Assembly: GCA_964621555.1 (NCBI GenBank)
Contig: CAZUOO010000001.1
Location: 34,340 to 98,339, forward strand
Source: UBA2022 sp964621555
GTDB lineage: Bacteria > Patescibacteriota > Dojkabacteria > SC72
Direction: 5' to 3'
Length of the DNA stretch: 64,000 nt
Shown: in pieces, positions 8,927 to 17,088 of the stretch
Layout: every line of letters begins with the position of its first letter
Numbering within the stretch: position 1 is the stretch's first letter
The notes under the pieces: model-generated
Databases searched by the model: none
Told to the model about the DNA's origin: nothing
What the model saw: only the letters and a program-made list of their open reading frames with translations
Program-made: the position numbers and the translations under genes

Positions 8927-9602
8927 GAACATTATTTTCGACTTTGACGGAACAATAAATGACTCTAGAGATTATACCCTACAAACATTCCTTAATCTGA
9001 GTAAAAATAAGGTCGGAGAGAAATTTGATTCAATAAGAGACAAAAGTCCTAAGGAAATTATAGATGAGTTTAGAGATATATCATTTGCAGATATAAAGAA
9101 AAGGTTCAAACTTAATATTATATCCTTCTTTAGCATCGTTAATCTTGTACAGGAGGAAGAGTATAAATTCATTACAACATCATCTAAAGAAGAAGTTCTC
9201 ACCAAACTACCTTTCTATGAGGGTATGTTAGAACTAATTGAAAGATTAAATAAGGAGGGGGTAAATATATATCTTCTGTCGTCAAATAAGGAGAAGGTAC
9301 TACGTGCCCTCCTAAAGCATACGAAGACGTTTAGCATGTTTAAGAGGATTGTAGGTGGTACCAAACTATTTGGTAAAGCATCTAAGATACGTTCGCTTAT
9401 GAGAAAGGAAAGGTTGAAAGCAAGTGATACGGTGTATATTGGTGATGAGGTTAGGGATATTACAGCATCACAAAAGGTAGGTATTGATATAGCATCTGTT
9501 ACATGGGGATATGCTAGTATGAAGCAGTTGGTTAAATATAACCCTACATTTATATGTGAGAGCGTAGGGGAGTTGGAGAGAGTACTTACAACTGATAATT
9601 AA
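8919..9602 (+). CDS. HAD-superfamily hydrolase (phosphoglycolate phosphatase-like)
   Basis: 227 residues with the HAD motifs in order: I, FDFDGTINDS (nucleophile Asp and acid Asp); II, LLSSNKE; III, the Lys region of GKASKIRSLM; IV, YIGDEVRDITAS. The helical cap between motifs I and II spans about residues 15-85. Gph-type enzymes dephosphorylate small phosphometabolites; the substrate cannot be read from sequence. The last four bases (TTAA) also form the stop of the convergent hydrolase gene. Confidence 0.85.
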   Translation: MYKNIIFDFDGTINDSRDYTLQTFLNLSKNKVGEKFDSIRDKSPKEIIDEFRDISFADIKKRFKLNIISFFSIVNLVQEEEYKFITTSSKEEVLTKLPFYEGMLELIERLNKEGVNIYLLSSNKEKVLRALLKHTKTFSMFKRIVGGTKLFGKASKIRSLMRKERLKASDTVYIGDEVRDITASQKVGIDIASVTWGYASMKQLVKYNPTFICESVGELERVLTTDN

Positions 9603-10384
9603 GCTGCAAGTTCATCAAAAATCCAATCTTTAATTAAACGATAGTCTGTATTTGGGTTGTACTTAGATATATGATTTCCCTCGTACACCTTAACCGAATT
9701 ATTTGGATATTTAGATAGGACTTTCTCAATAGACTTAGGATCAATAATATGATCTTTAGAAGCTTTGATAATTACAGTTGGCTTGGTTATAATCGATTCG
9801 AGATCTATATTATAATCTAATATAGATAGCCATTGCTGATTTATCATTCCTAACCTAGTTTTAGGAAAGTACATACCCTCAAACGCACGTAATATATTAG
9901 TAACAAGAAGCTTAAGGATGTTTGAATAAAATTTACTGTACGTAGCTGGTTTAAAAATTTTACGAAGAAGATTTTTCTGAGTTTTAGTAAAGAACTCTCC
10001 AGGATTAACTAATACGACTTTGTCTATTTTCTCTAAACTTGGGAGTAACTCACACACCTTACTTATAATCGCTGTACCATATGAAAAGCCTAGGAAAGTA
10101 ACACTTTTAAAATTATTCGAACGTAGAAAATCAGTTAGTAAATCTGAAGTAATTAAAGATATGTTATTGACATCATTACCAGTATTTAGAACCGAGGACT
10201 TATATCTAGAAGGATAAGACAAGCATATCATCCTGCTATCAATTTTTAGATCTAAATCCTTTACAAACCTTGCATCGTATATACCTGGGGGGAAGATAAC
10301 AACCAAGTTATTTGAATCTTTTCCGTTATCTAGATAATGAAACTCTCCTTGAGAATGCTTGTAGAACTTATCAGTATAATCCAT
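9599..10384 (-). CDS. alpha/beta-hydrolase fold protein
   Basis: 261 residues of the alpha/beta-hydrolase superfamily. The nucleophile elbow is GFSYG; the likely acid is in ASKDHIID and the catalytic His in EGNHIS near the C-terminus. No signal peptide is visible. The sequence is rich in Lys, Asn and Ile and shows no feature that would fix esterase, lipase or peptidase activity. A TACAAT box (10392-10397) stands 7 nt ahead of the ATG, so its mRNA may be leaderless. Confidence 0.8.
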   Translation of the reverse strand: MDYTDKFYKHSQGEFHYLDNGKDSNNLVVIFPPGIYDARFVKDLDLKIDSRMICLSYPSRYKSSVLNTGNDVNNISLITSDLLTDFLRSNNFKSVTFLGFSYGTAIISKVCELLPSLEKIDKVVLVNPGEFFTKTQKNLLRKIFKPATYSKFYSNILKLLVTNILRAFEGMYFPKTRLGMINQQWLSILDYNIDLESIITKPTVIIKASKDHIIDPKSIEKVLSKYPNNSVKVYEGNHISKYNPNTDYRLIKDWIFDELAA

Positions 10385-10391
10385 GTTAAGA

Positions 10392-10397
10392 ATTGTA
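10392..10397 (-). promoter_or_regulatory. -10 box TACAAT, 7 nt before the hydrolase ATG
   Basis: Read on the minus strand, TACAAT is followed by seven bases and then the ATG at 10384. Transcription from this box would begin at or very near the start codon. No good -35 element is seen 16-18 bases upstream. Confidence 0.5.
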
Positions 10398-10440
10398 TCT
10401 GGCCTAATTGAAACTAGCGCGGATTTCGAAATATAGCAAT

Positions 10441-10517
10441 TGGTCGGGGAGACAGGACTTGAACCTGCGGCCTCTGCGTCCCAAACGCAGCGTTCTAGCC
10501 ATCTGAACTACTCCCCG
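10441..10517 (-). tRNA. tRNA-Pro (anticodon TGG), CCA encoded
   Basis: On the minus strand a full cloverleaf forms: acceptor CGGGGAG/CTCCCCG, D stem GTTC/GAAC, anticodon stem CTGCG/CGCAG with loop TTTGGGA (anticodon TGG, G37), a five-base variable loop, and T arm GCAGG/CCTGT with TTCAAGT. Discriminator A and 3'-CCA are genomically encoded. UGG reads Pro codons broadly when modified. A TAAAAT box lies about 11 nt upstream of the 5' end. Confidence 0.95.
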
Positions 10518-10553
10518 ACAACTTCTGTATTTTATCACACAATAATATAAAAC

Positions 10554-10579
10554 AAAAAGGGAGGCGAACCTCCCTTTTT
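10554..10579 (-). terminator. Rho-independent terminator, possibly bidirectional
   Basis: AAAAAGGGAGG and CCTCCCTTTTT form an 11-bp stem around a CGAA tetraloop. It lies 21 nt after the stop of the DUF4870-like gene on the minus strand and ahead of the tRNA promoter, and ends in a T run on both strands. Confidence 0.85.
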
Positions 10580-10600
10580 ATAATCAGCTAATTCTAAAGA

Positions 10601-10999
10601 TTAGAATCTATTCATAATCTCTAATGCATACTTAGAAAGAACAGGAACATCAAACCTTTCTCCCTTATATGCTTTCATTGCTCCAACGATAACTAATACA
10701 AAACTACCTAATGAAACAATAGGTATTAAGCATAGACTTAGAAGACCAACTATTACATTGATAACAGGGATAGCTCCTAAAACACCTGTAACTAAACCAA
10801 ATGCTAAACCTGCAACGAAAAGTAATGCAAACTGTGCTGCATAATACCTAACGAAGAGATCTTTTCTCTCAACAAAAAACATAACCAATCCTACAATAGG
10901 AATACATGATACTGCGGCCATCAATGCATTGTCCTTATTAAATTTGATATCATTCAATGATACCTGCCTTACAGCTTCTTTTGCCTTAACTTCTGCCAT
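10601..10999 (-). CDS. DUF4870-like small membrane protein
   Basis: 132 residues. A short polar N-terminus is followed by MAAVSCIPIVGLVMFF, then FVRYYAAQFALLF and two further hydrophobic segments, ending in KAYKGERFDVPVL. This order, with the Arg/Tyr-containing second segment and the GE-x(3)-PVL ending, resembles DUF4870/Tic20-type membrane proteins of unknown role. It has its own terminator, so it is probably a single-gene unit. Confidence 0.65.
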   Translation of the reverse strand: MAEVKAKEAVRQVSLNDIKFNKDNALMAAVSCIPIVGLVMFFVERKDLFVRYYAAQFALLFVAGLAFGLVTGVLGAIPVINVIVGLLSLCLIPIVSLGSFVLVIVGAMKAYKGERFDVPVLSKYALEIMNRF

Positions 11000-11108
11000 A
11001 GATATATAAAAATAATATTAAGTAATCTTTATCAGTATAGTTGAGCACGGAGTAACATTCAAGGGGTATATTAATACACTACAAGGTATTGCAATTGTTA
11101 AACCGAGG

Positions 11109-11123
11109 GTATACCATGTATAC
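11109..11123. promoter_or_regulatory. candidate LexA operator GTATAC-CAT-GTATAC
   Basis: Two GTATAC half-sites separated by three bases lie 25 nt ahead of the lexA ATG and just upstream of AT-rich -10 candidates at 11132-11139. LexA genes are normally autoregulated, so an inverted repeat at this place is a good operator candidate. It does not match the E. coli CTGT-N8-ACAG or Bacillus GAAC-N4-GTTC boxes. Confidence 0.5.
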
Positions 11124-11148
11124 ATAATTAATATATTAGCTTTAATAT

Positions 11149-11784
11149 ATGAACCAATTTTTAACAGAAAAACAAGTAAAGGTGTTAACGACAATTAGGG
11201 ATTTCTTTCTTGAAAATGGCTACGCACCATCATTAAGTGAATTGCAAATTATGCTACATATTAATACTAAGCGAGGTGTGGTAAACCACTTAGAATCCTT
11301 GGAAAAGAAGGGCTACATTATTAGAACGAGCGAGCCTAGAGGTATACGCCTCGTAGAGGAAGAGGAATATCAGTATATGATTGGTATACCTATATTGGGA
11401 TATGCTAATGCAGGTAAGCCACTTGCAATTGCTGAAGAAGATAGATTAGGTGTTTTACATGTTGATAAATCATTACTCACACATAAATCAGATCTTTTTG
11501 CATTAATTGTTAATGGAGATTCTATGAATCAAAGAGTTATTGAGGGGAAGAATATGAAAGATGGGTGTTATGTAATTGTTTCTAAAAGTGCAGAGATTAG
11601 CGATGAGGATGCGGTAGTTGCAGTTTTGGATAATTCCGCTACAATCAAATCATATAAAAAGGATGACGATATGATTATTCTATACCCACAATCTGACAAC
11701 CCTATCCATCAGCCAATATACCTTGATCAGTACAGCAATAGTTTAATCAACGGTAAGATTATTAAAATACTCGATAGACCATAA
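11149..11784 (+). CDS. lexA: LexA repressor (SOS response)
   Basis: 211 residues. The N-terminal winged helix (about residues 5-67) reads LTEKQVKVLTTIRDFF and ends in GIRLV, as in LexA. The C-terminal S24 domain contains the Ala88-Gly89 cleavage bond in YANAGKP, the nucleophile Ser125 in NGDSMN and the general base Lys167 in ATIKSYK. RecA-stimulated self-cleavage is therefore expected. Spacing is normal. A palindromic operator candidate lies upstream, and a membrane-protein gene begins directly at the next base after the stop. Confidence 0.95.
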   Translation: MNQFLTEKQVKVLTTIRDFFLENGYAPSLSELQIMLHINTKRGVVNHLESLEKKGYIIRTSEPRGIRLVEEEEYQYMIGIPILGYANAGKPLAIAEEDRLGVLHVDKSLLTHKSDLFALIVNGDSMNQRVIEGKNMKDGCYVIVSKSAEISDEDAVVAVLDNSATIKSYKKDDDMIILYPQSDNPIHQPIYLDQYSNSLINGKIIKILDRP

Positions 11785-12321
11785 ATGGAAGGTATTAAAC
11801 TACTTTCAAATAAATACGTTAGATTAGTAGTGATTCTTCGGATTGCAGGTTATTTTACGATCCTCTGGTATCCCCTTGAAGGGATCCTTCTTTCAATGTT
11901 TTTAGATATTCTTGACTGGTATATTTTGAGCTGGGGAGGTGTACCTAGAAGTACATATCATAAGGTTGATAAACCAATTGATTATATACAGTACCTTTTT
12001 ATGATACCTCCGATATTAAGCACCCCTATATTCCCAACTTACATGCTGTTTCTAATTTGGAGAACTATTGGGCATCTGGTGTACTATAAAACGGGAAAAC
12101 GTGCCTTCTTCATACTTTTTCCTAATGTTGCTGAATACATTGCAATTGTATACTTCATCTCCGAAAGGTATGGGTTAGGAGTTAGTGCAAACTCACTCCA
12201 AGTGATACTAATCATAATCATATTTAAGATAGTGATGGAGGTTTGGCTCCACTATTTCGCCAAAGGTAGTAGCTACGACTGGGGAAGGCGCATTAGAGCT
12301 TTCTTGTATCCAAACTCCTAA
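11785..12321 (+). CDS. hypothetical multi-pass membrane protein, co-transcribed with lexA
   Basis: 178 residues with about five hydrophobic helices. I do not recognise the family. Its ATG follows the lexA TAA with no gap, so it must be part of the same transcript and be DNA-damage-responsive if lexA is. Tryptophan and tyrosine are enriched at helix ends (YFTILWYPLEG, LDWYILSWGG, DWGRRIRAFLYP). A role as an SOS-linked membrane effector is only inferred from position. Confidence 0.7.
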   Translation: MEGIKLLSNKYVRLVVILRIAGYFTILWYPLEGILLSMFLDILDWYILSWGGVPRSTYHKVDKPIDYIQYLFMIPPILSTPIFPTYMLFLIWRTIGHLVYYKTGKRAFFILFPNVAEYIAIVYFISERYGLGVSANSLQVILIIIIFKIVMEVWLHYFAKGSSYDWGRRIRAFLYPNS

Positions 12322-12361
12322 TATAGTATCATTGTCACACAATAATTAATCCTTTTTCCTA

Positions 12362-13321
12362 ATGGATATTAACACTGAGAATATACTAATAGGTGACACA
12401 ATATATATTGTTGGACATAGAAAACCTGACGTAGATGCAATAGTATCTGCATACTCATATCAAATATATAGACACTCAAGAGGAGACTTCAACTATAGCG
12501 CTATTAGGTGTGATGATGTAAACCCATTAACAACATGGCTATTTGAATATTTTAAGATTGAACTTCCTATGTTGATTAGGGATATATCTGGAAAAAAGGT
12601 GGTACTTGTAGACCACACAGATCCTGACCAAAGGGCTACAGGGTGGGAAAATGCAGAGATAATAGAGGTTGTTGATCACCATAACTTAAAGCTAGAAACT
12701 ACAGTACCTCCTAAAATAACTATTCGACCATATGGATCAACCACCACACTCGTAGCCCTAAAGTTAATACGTGCAAATGTAAAGATTCAAGCTAATGTAG
12801 CAGGTTTAATGCTTTCTGCCATCCTAGACGACACCCTAGCGCTTAGATCTCCAATTACAACCTATGTTGATAGATCAATAGCAGGTAATCTGGCTGCAAT
12901 TGCAGGTATTTCAGATATCTCTGGATTTGCGCGTGACCTATTTAACCATAAGGATGTATGGGCAAAAATGAAAGCCTTAGATATTATTAATACTGATATC
13001 AAGAACTTTGAAACTAATGGAGTAACGTTCTCCATATCACAAGTAGAAACAATGGATAACCAGAAGCTATCCTCTAAAGAAAAGGAAATATTAACCTCCC
13101 TGAAAAAGCTGAATCAGACAGAACCAATGAACATAAGAGTAGTTATGTTAACAGACCTGCTTAGAAATGACTGCATTTTGCTTGCAGACGGAGATATGGT
13201 GGGTGACCTGGAATCAATCTTTGAAACCAAGCTCGAGAATGGTAATAGAATGTACCTTCCAGGAGTATTATCCAGGAAGAAACAGCTCCTTCCAAAGATT
13301 CTAAACCACTACACAGCTTAA
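12362..13321 (+). CDS. ppaC: manganese-dependent inorganic pyrophosphatase (family II)
   Basis: DHH-family enzyme hydrolysing pyrophosphate to phosphate and so pulling biosynthetic reactions. 319 residues, normal length. N-terminal motifs are VGHRKPDVDAI, VDHTDPDQ and the DHH motif VVDHHN; the AILDDT metal ligand follows. The C-terminal DHHA2 domain ends with the substrate-binding SRKKQLLPK, which separates it from NrnA-type DHH nucleases. No regulatory CBS domains are inserted. Single gene after a 40-nt gap; no clear Shine-Dalgarno sequence. Confidence 0.93.
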   Translation: MDINTENILIGDTIYIVGHRKPDVDAIVSAYSYQIYRHSRGDFNYSAIRCDDVNPLTTWLFEYFKIELPMLIRDISGKKVVLVDHTDPDQRATGWENAEIIEVVDHHNLKLETTVPPKITIRPYGSTTTLVALKLIRANVKIQANVAGLMLSAILDDTLALRSPITTYVDRSIAGNLAAIAGISDISGFARDLFNHKDVWAKMKALDIINTDIKNFETNGVTFSISQVETMDNQKLSSKEKEILTSLKKLNQTEPMNIRVVMLTDLLRNDCILLADGDMVGDLESIFETKLENGNRMYLPGVLSRKKQLLPKILNHYTA

Positions 13322-13392
13322 TCATAGCTTTACGGTTCTCTCAAGTGCTATTATTTAGCATAACTTAAACCTGTCACTCCTTCATAACTCAA

Positions 13393-14802
13393 ATGCAAAT
13401 ACTAACCAAGACAGATTTCAAAACATATCTAGACACGCCAATGCATCTTTGGGGCAAGGTAAACGGTCAGTATACTAAAGACGAAAACGACTTCATACTT
13501 CATATAAAAGGACAGGGAAGAGAGGTTGAGAAACTAGGTCTAGAATATATCAAACAAAATATAACCCCCAACTTTGAATATCAGAGAAAATTTACATTTG
13601 AGAACCTTGAATGCATATGCGATATCCTCATAGAAAATGAAGATAATACATACTCACTCTATGAAATTAAAAGTGCATCTGACGTAAAGCAGGTAGATGA
13701 ATACGACATACTCTTCCAATACTACGTAGCATCTCAAGCTATAACTATAAGCAAGATATACGTAATACACGTAAATGGTAAGTATATGAGAGAAGGGGAA
13801 TTAGACCTTAATGAAGCTTTCAAAACAAGAGACCTAACAGAATTAATAGATAGTAAACTTGAGGAAACGGTAGAACTAATAGGGAAAGCCAAGGAAGTAC
13901 TCAATAGAGAAGCTCCTAACGACATAGAAACGTGTAGAAAGCTAAAAGATTGCCCTTGCCCTCAACTCTGCTTCCCATCACTGCCTGAATACTCCATATA
14001 TAACCTTGCTAATATCCACCAAGAAAGACTAATCCAATTAGAGGAGGAAGGAATACTAGATATTAACGATATACCCGACCACTTCAACCTTAGTACCAAG
14101 CAAAGGTATCAGCTCATTAGCACCAAAACACGAAAGCCAATAATTGATAGTTCAGGGGTATCCACTTTTATCTCAAAACTAAGCTACCCGCTATACTTCC
14201 TAGACTATGAGGCATACTCATGGCCAATACCTATGTATGACAAACACACTGCATACCAAAATGTAGTATTCCAATACTCACTACATAAAATAGTGCAAAG
14301 TAGTTCAGAAATAATACATAAAGAATACCTCTCAACTACAAAAAACGACCCAATTAAAGAGGTGTTAGAACATTTAGAAACGGACATTGGTGATAGAGGA
14401 ACAATACTTGTATGGAATCGAATATTTGAGCAGGGATGCAATAGGGAAATGGCCAGGATATATCCCCAGTATAAAGATCTATTACAAAATATAAATAGTA
14501 GAATTGTTGATCTTAGCGACATATTTAGCAAGCAGGTATACGTAGATTACAGATTTAAAGGAAGTTGGAGTTTGAAGAACGTACTACCAATTCTCGCCCC
14601 AGGTATTAGCTATAAAGGAATGCCCATATCAAACGGCACATCTGCAATGCTAAAGTGGAAGGAGTTGGTATATAACCAAACCAATCTAAAGGAGAAAAAC
14701 ATGGTATATGAGAACCTATTAAGATACTGTGAGCTTGACACATATGCTATGATTAAAGTATTGGAAGAATTATATAGATGTGTAAATAGAACACTTATAT
14801 AA
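13393..14802 (+). CDS. DUF2779 protein: Cas4/RecB-like nuclease plus DnaQ-like exonuclease domain
   Basis: 469 residues in two parts. The N-terminal half carries a PD-(D/E)XK nuclease core: an Asp in CICDILIEN and Glu-x-Lys in LYEIKSASD. A Cys cluster CRKLKDCPCPQLC around residue 185 resembles the Fe-S cluster ligands of Cas4/AddB nucleases. The C-terminal half is DUF2779, with the DEDD-type acidic pair FLDYEAYS near residue 270 and CELDTYAM near the end. No Cas genes or CRISPR repeats are nearby, so a general DNA repair or foreign-DNA role is more likely than spacer acquisition. Single gene. Confidence 0.8.
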   Translation: MQILTKTDFKTYLDTPMHLWGKVNGQYTKDENDFILHIKGQGREVEKLGLEYIKQNITPNFEYQRKFTFENLECICDILIENEDNTYSLYEIKSASDVKQVDEYDILFQYYVASQAITISKIYVIHVNGKYMREGELDLNEAFKTRDLTELIDSKLEETVELIGKAKEVLNREAPNDIETCRKLKDCPCPQLCFPSLPEYSIYNLANIHQERLIQLEEEGILDINDIPDHFNLSTKQRYQLISTKTRKPIIDSSGVSTFISKLSYPLYFLDYEAYSWPIPMYDKHTAYQNVVFQYSLHKIVQSSSEIIHKEYLSTTKNDPIKEVLEHLETDIGDRGTILVWNRIFEQGCNREMARIYPQYKDLLQNINSRIVDLSDIFSKQVYVDYRFKGSWSLKNVLPILAPGISYKGMPISNGTSAMLKWKELVYNQTNLKEKNMVYENLLRYCELDTYAMIKVLEELYRCVNRTLI

Positions 14803-14813
14803 TTACAACCTCT

Positions 14814-14826
14814 GTGATATTATCAC
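14814..14826. promoter_or_regulatory. palindrome GTGATA-T-TATCAC upstream of the ZIP gene
   Basis: A perfect 6-1-6 inverted repeat lies 25 nt ahead of the ATG of the metal transporter, within the probable promoter. Size and place suit a metal-responsive repressor (Fur/Zur/MntR/DtxR class). Confidence 0.45.
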
Positions 14827-14851
14827 GAATTAATATATTAGAAACGCGACA

Positions 14852-15571
14852 ATGCTATACGAAATTATAATTGCAACGCTACTCATTAGCTCAATCTCAT
14901 TAGTAGCTGTTCTTTTTCTTGCACTTAGTGATAAGCTCTTAAACCTCACCACACACTATTTTGTGGCTCTCTCCGCAGGTACGATGATGGGAACAGCGTA
15001 CTTACACTTAATTCCTGAACTAAGTGAAGAGATTAGTTTGGAAAACCTACTAATGATAATCCTAATTGCCTTCGGAGTGTTTTTCATCCTAGAAAAAATA
15101 ATACACTGGAGACATTCACACTCAGACGTTGATAGTAAACAATCAATTGGACATATGAATCTCATTGGAGATGGTCTACACAACTTCATAGACGGTTTGC
15201 TTCTGGCAGCCACATTTGCGGTAGATGTCAGATTGGGAATACTAGCATCGTTTGCGGTAGCCCTACACGAACTCCCACAGGAAATAGGGGACTTTGGTGT
15301 ACTGTTGCACGCTGGCTGGAGCAAAGCCAAAGCTATAAAAGCCAATATACTTGTATCACTAACAATGGTTCTTGGTGGTATATTAGGATTCTTCCTTTTC
15401 AACATATTTGAAGGATTTCTCCCATACCTCACTGCAATAGCGGCGGGAGGATTTATATACATAGCATCATCTGATCTAATCCCAGAATTAAAGGAGGAGA
15501 GAAATATCTTGAAATCACTTTCACACCTTCTAGTCTTCGGACTTGGAATCGCAATCACATATATGCTGTAA
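14852..15571 (+). CDS. ZIP-family divalent metal transporter
   Basis: 239 residues with about eight membrane helices. The two metal-site helices are clear: GDGLHNFIDG and ALHELPQEIGDF. A His-containing cytoplasmic loop (HWRHSHSD) precedes them, as in other ZIP proteins. These carriers import Zn2+, Fe2+ or Mn2+. The stop is followed immediately by the ATG of the AlkA gene, giving a two-gene operon. The upstream palindrome at 14814-14826 may serve metal-dependent repression. Confidence 0.92.
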   Translation: MLYEIIIATLLISSISLVAVLFLALSDKLLNLTTHYFVALSAGTMMGTAYLHLIPELSEEISLENLLMIILIAFGVFFILEKIIHWRHSHSDVDSKQSIGHMNLIGDGLHNFIDGLLLAATFAVDVRLGILASFAVALHELPQEIGDFGVLLHAGWSKAKAIKANILVSLTMVLGGILGFFLFNIFEGFLPYLTAIAAGGFIYIASSDLIPELKEERNILKSLSHLLVFGLGIAITYML

Positions 15572-16183
15572 ATGGTAGGGACAGATATCCTAGAACATTT
15601 CAAAGTGAATGACACTAAAATTCACTCACTTATTATAAAGAAGGGAATTGAGATACCTGCACAAACGCCAACGCACGAATTATATATTCAACTAACAAGA
15701 ACTATCGTATACCAGCAACTACATGGGAAAGCTGCACAGACGATATTTAACAGGTTCATATCACTATACCCCACTCAATCCCCAAATCCACAAGAGATTA
15801 TAGACACTCCAATTGAGAAATTAAGGGAAGTAGGGCTGTCAAACTCTAAAGCGAACTATATACAAAATATTGCTAAAGCCTGTGTAGAAGGGTCTCTAGA
15901 CTTCTCTAAACTGTATACCATGACAGACGACGACGTTATATCAGCTCTAACTACAATTAAGGGGGTAGGGAAGTGGACAGCCCAAATGTTTCTAATCTTT
16001 AACCTAAGTAGACCAAACGTATTTTCATATGGAGATTTAGGTCTGATGAAGGCTATAACCAAGCTATACGGATATAAGAAGACACCTTCAATCGCCACTA
16101 TAAGCAGGATTGTGAAAAGATGGGACCCGTATAAAACGTATGCCACACTATCACTTTGGAAGTATATAGATGATAAGGAATAA
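15572..16183 (+). CDS. alkA: DNA-3-methyladenine glycosylase II (AlkA-type, HhH-GPD)
   Basis: 203 residues of the HhH-GPD superfamily. The helix-hairpin-helix is IKGVGKWTAQMFLIF and the catalytic Asp lies in VFSYGDLGLMKA. YQQLHGKAAQTIFNRF is typical of the AlkA/Mag group. It removes alkylated purines, starting base-excision repair. It lacks the N-terminal E. coli AlkA domain and the regulatory Ada domain, like the short bacterial and yeast Mag1 forms. It begins at the base after the ZIP stop. Confidence 0.9.
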   Translation: MVGTDILEHFKVNDTKIHSLIIKKGIEIPAQTPTHELYIQLTRTIVYQQLHGKAAQTIFNRFISLYPTQSPNPQEIIDTPIEKLREVGLSNSKANYIQNIAKACVEGSLDFSKLYTMTDDDVISALTTIKGVGKWTAQMFLIFNLSRPNVFSYGDLGLMKAITKLYGYKKTPSIATISRIVKRWDPYKTYATLSLWKYIDDKE

Positions 16184-16255
16184 CTATAAAACCTGACCAA
16201 TTTACATTTATATTGGAATTAGTTAATATGAATAATTAATTCTGAATAAACAAAT

Positions 16256-16636
16256 ATGCACTACATTTTTAGAAAGATAGCACAGCGAGTCTCAAACTTT
16301 GTAGGAAGTTCGTATGCATTCATGGTAGCCCTAATGATAATTGTAATATGGGGGATTACTGGCCCTGCATTTGGATACTCAGATACCTGGCAACTTGCAA
16401 TCAATACAGGAACTACAATTGTAACATTTCTAATGGTATTCCTAATCCAGAACACACAGAATAGAGAGACCAAGGCAATTAACCTCAAGCTGGATGAATT
16501 GATTATTTCAAGCTACAAAGCAAAAAACCATATGGTTGCTGCTGAAGACTTTGAAGACGAGAAGATAGACGACCTAGGTGAGAAATATAGAAAGATTGCT
16601 AATTCAAGACCAAGAAGACCAAAGATAACAGTTTAA
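16256..16636 (+). CDS. low-affinity iron permease family membrane protein
   Basis: 126 residues with two membrane helices and a charged C-terminal tail. The stretch SDTWQLAINTGTTIVTFLMV continues into FLIQNTQNRETKAINLKLDEL, which is the conserved core of PF04120. Yeast Fet4 gave the family its name, but iron transport by the short bacterial forms is not established. An imperfect inverted repeat (16216-16225 with 16233-16242) lies upstream. The stop overlaps the convergent atpC stop by four bases. Confidence 0.88.
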   Translation: MHYIFRKIAQRVSNFVGSSYAFMVALMIIVIWGITGPAFGYSDTWQLAINTGTTIVTFLMVFLIQNTQNRETKAINLKLDELIISSYKAKNHMVAAEDFEDEKIDDLGEKYRKIANSRPRRPKITV

Positions 16637-17088
16637 TCTTTACGAGTCACCTTAACTTTAATATCGGAAGTATTTCTTCTCCTCACCTTAGCAATTTCAA
16701 TACGTGCAACCTCACGTTCGATATCTCCCTGCAACTTAGCAAACTCTACATCCGAGATATCATCCTTCTTTTTAAGGTATTCCTCAGCCTTAGCTTTAGC
16801 TTCCATGGCGGCATCAATATTAATTTCCTCCGCAAACTCAGAGGTATCAGCCATAATTGTAACCACACTATCCTTTTGAACCTTAACAATTCCTGAAGTT
16901 ATGAAAATATACTCTGATCTTCCATCCTCATACATCACCTCAATCTCCCCGATTCCTAAAAGTGAGATTAACGGTTGATGATCGTCGAATACAGAAATAA
17001 CACCAGCCTCTGTAGGTATTGTAATTGATCTAACATTCTCAGCTTTTAATATTTCACCCTTAGGTGTATAGAATTTGAGATTAATCAT
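16633..17088 (-). CDS. atpC: F1F0 ATP synthase subunit epsilon
   Basis: 151 residues: N-terminal beta-sandwich (about 1-85; ITIPTEAGVISVFDDHQPL) and a C-terminal helical hairpin (about 90-140), which can act as a rotary brake. It is the last gene of the ATP synthase operon and overlaps atpD by 8 nt. Confidence 0.93.
   Translation of the reverse strand: MINLKFYTPKGEILKAENVRSITIPTEAGVISVFDDHQPLISLLGIGEIEVMYEDGRSEYIFITSGIVKVQKDSVVTIMADTSEFAEEINIDAAMEAKAKAEEYLKKKDDISDVEFAKLQGDIEREVARIEIAKVRRRNTSDIKVKVTRKD

Noticed and set aside
13393..14802. Cas4-like domain as sign of a CRISPR-Cas locus
   Set aside because: No repeats with regular spacers and no other cas genes are visible anywhere in the window.
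14956..15615. Long open frame (219 codons) on the minus strand opposite the ZIP transporter
   Set aside because: It lies antisense to a clear ZIP protein, has no recognisable domain and a composition expected from the reverse of membrane-helix codons.
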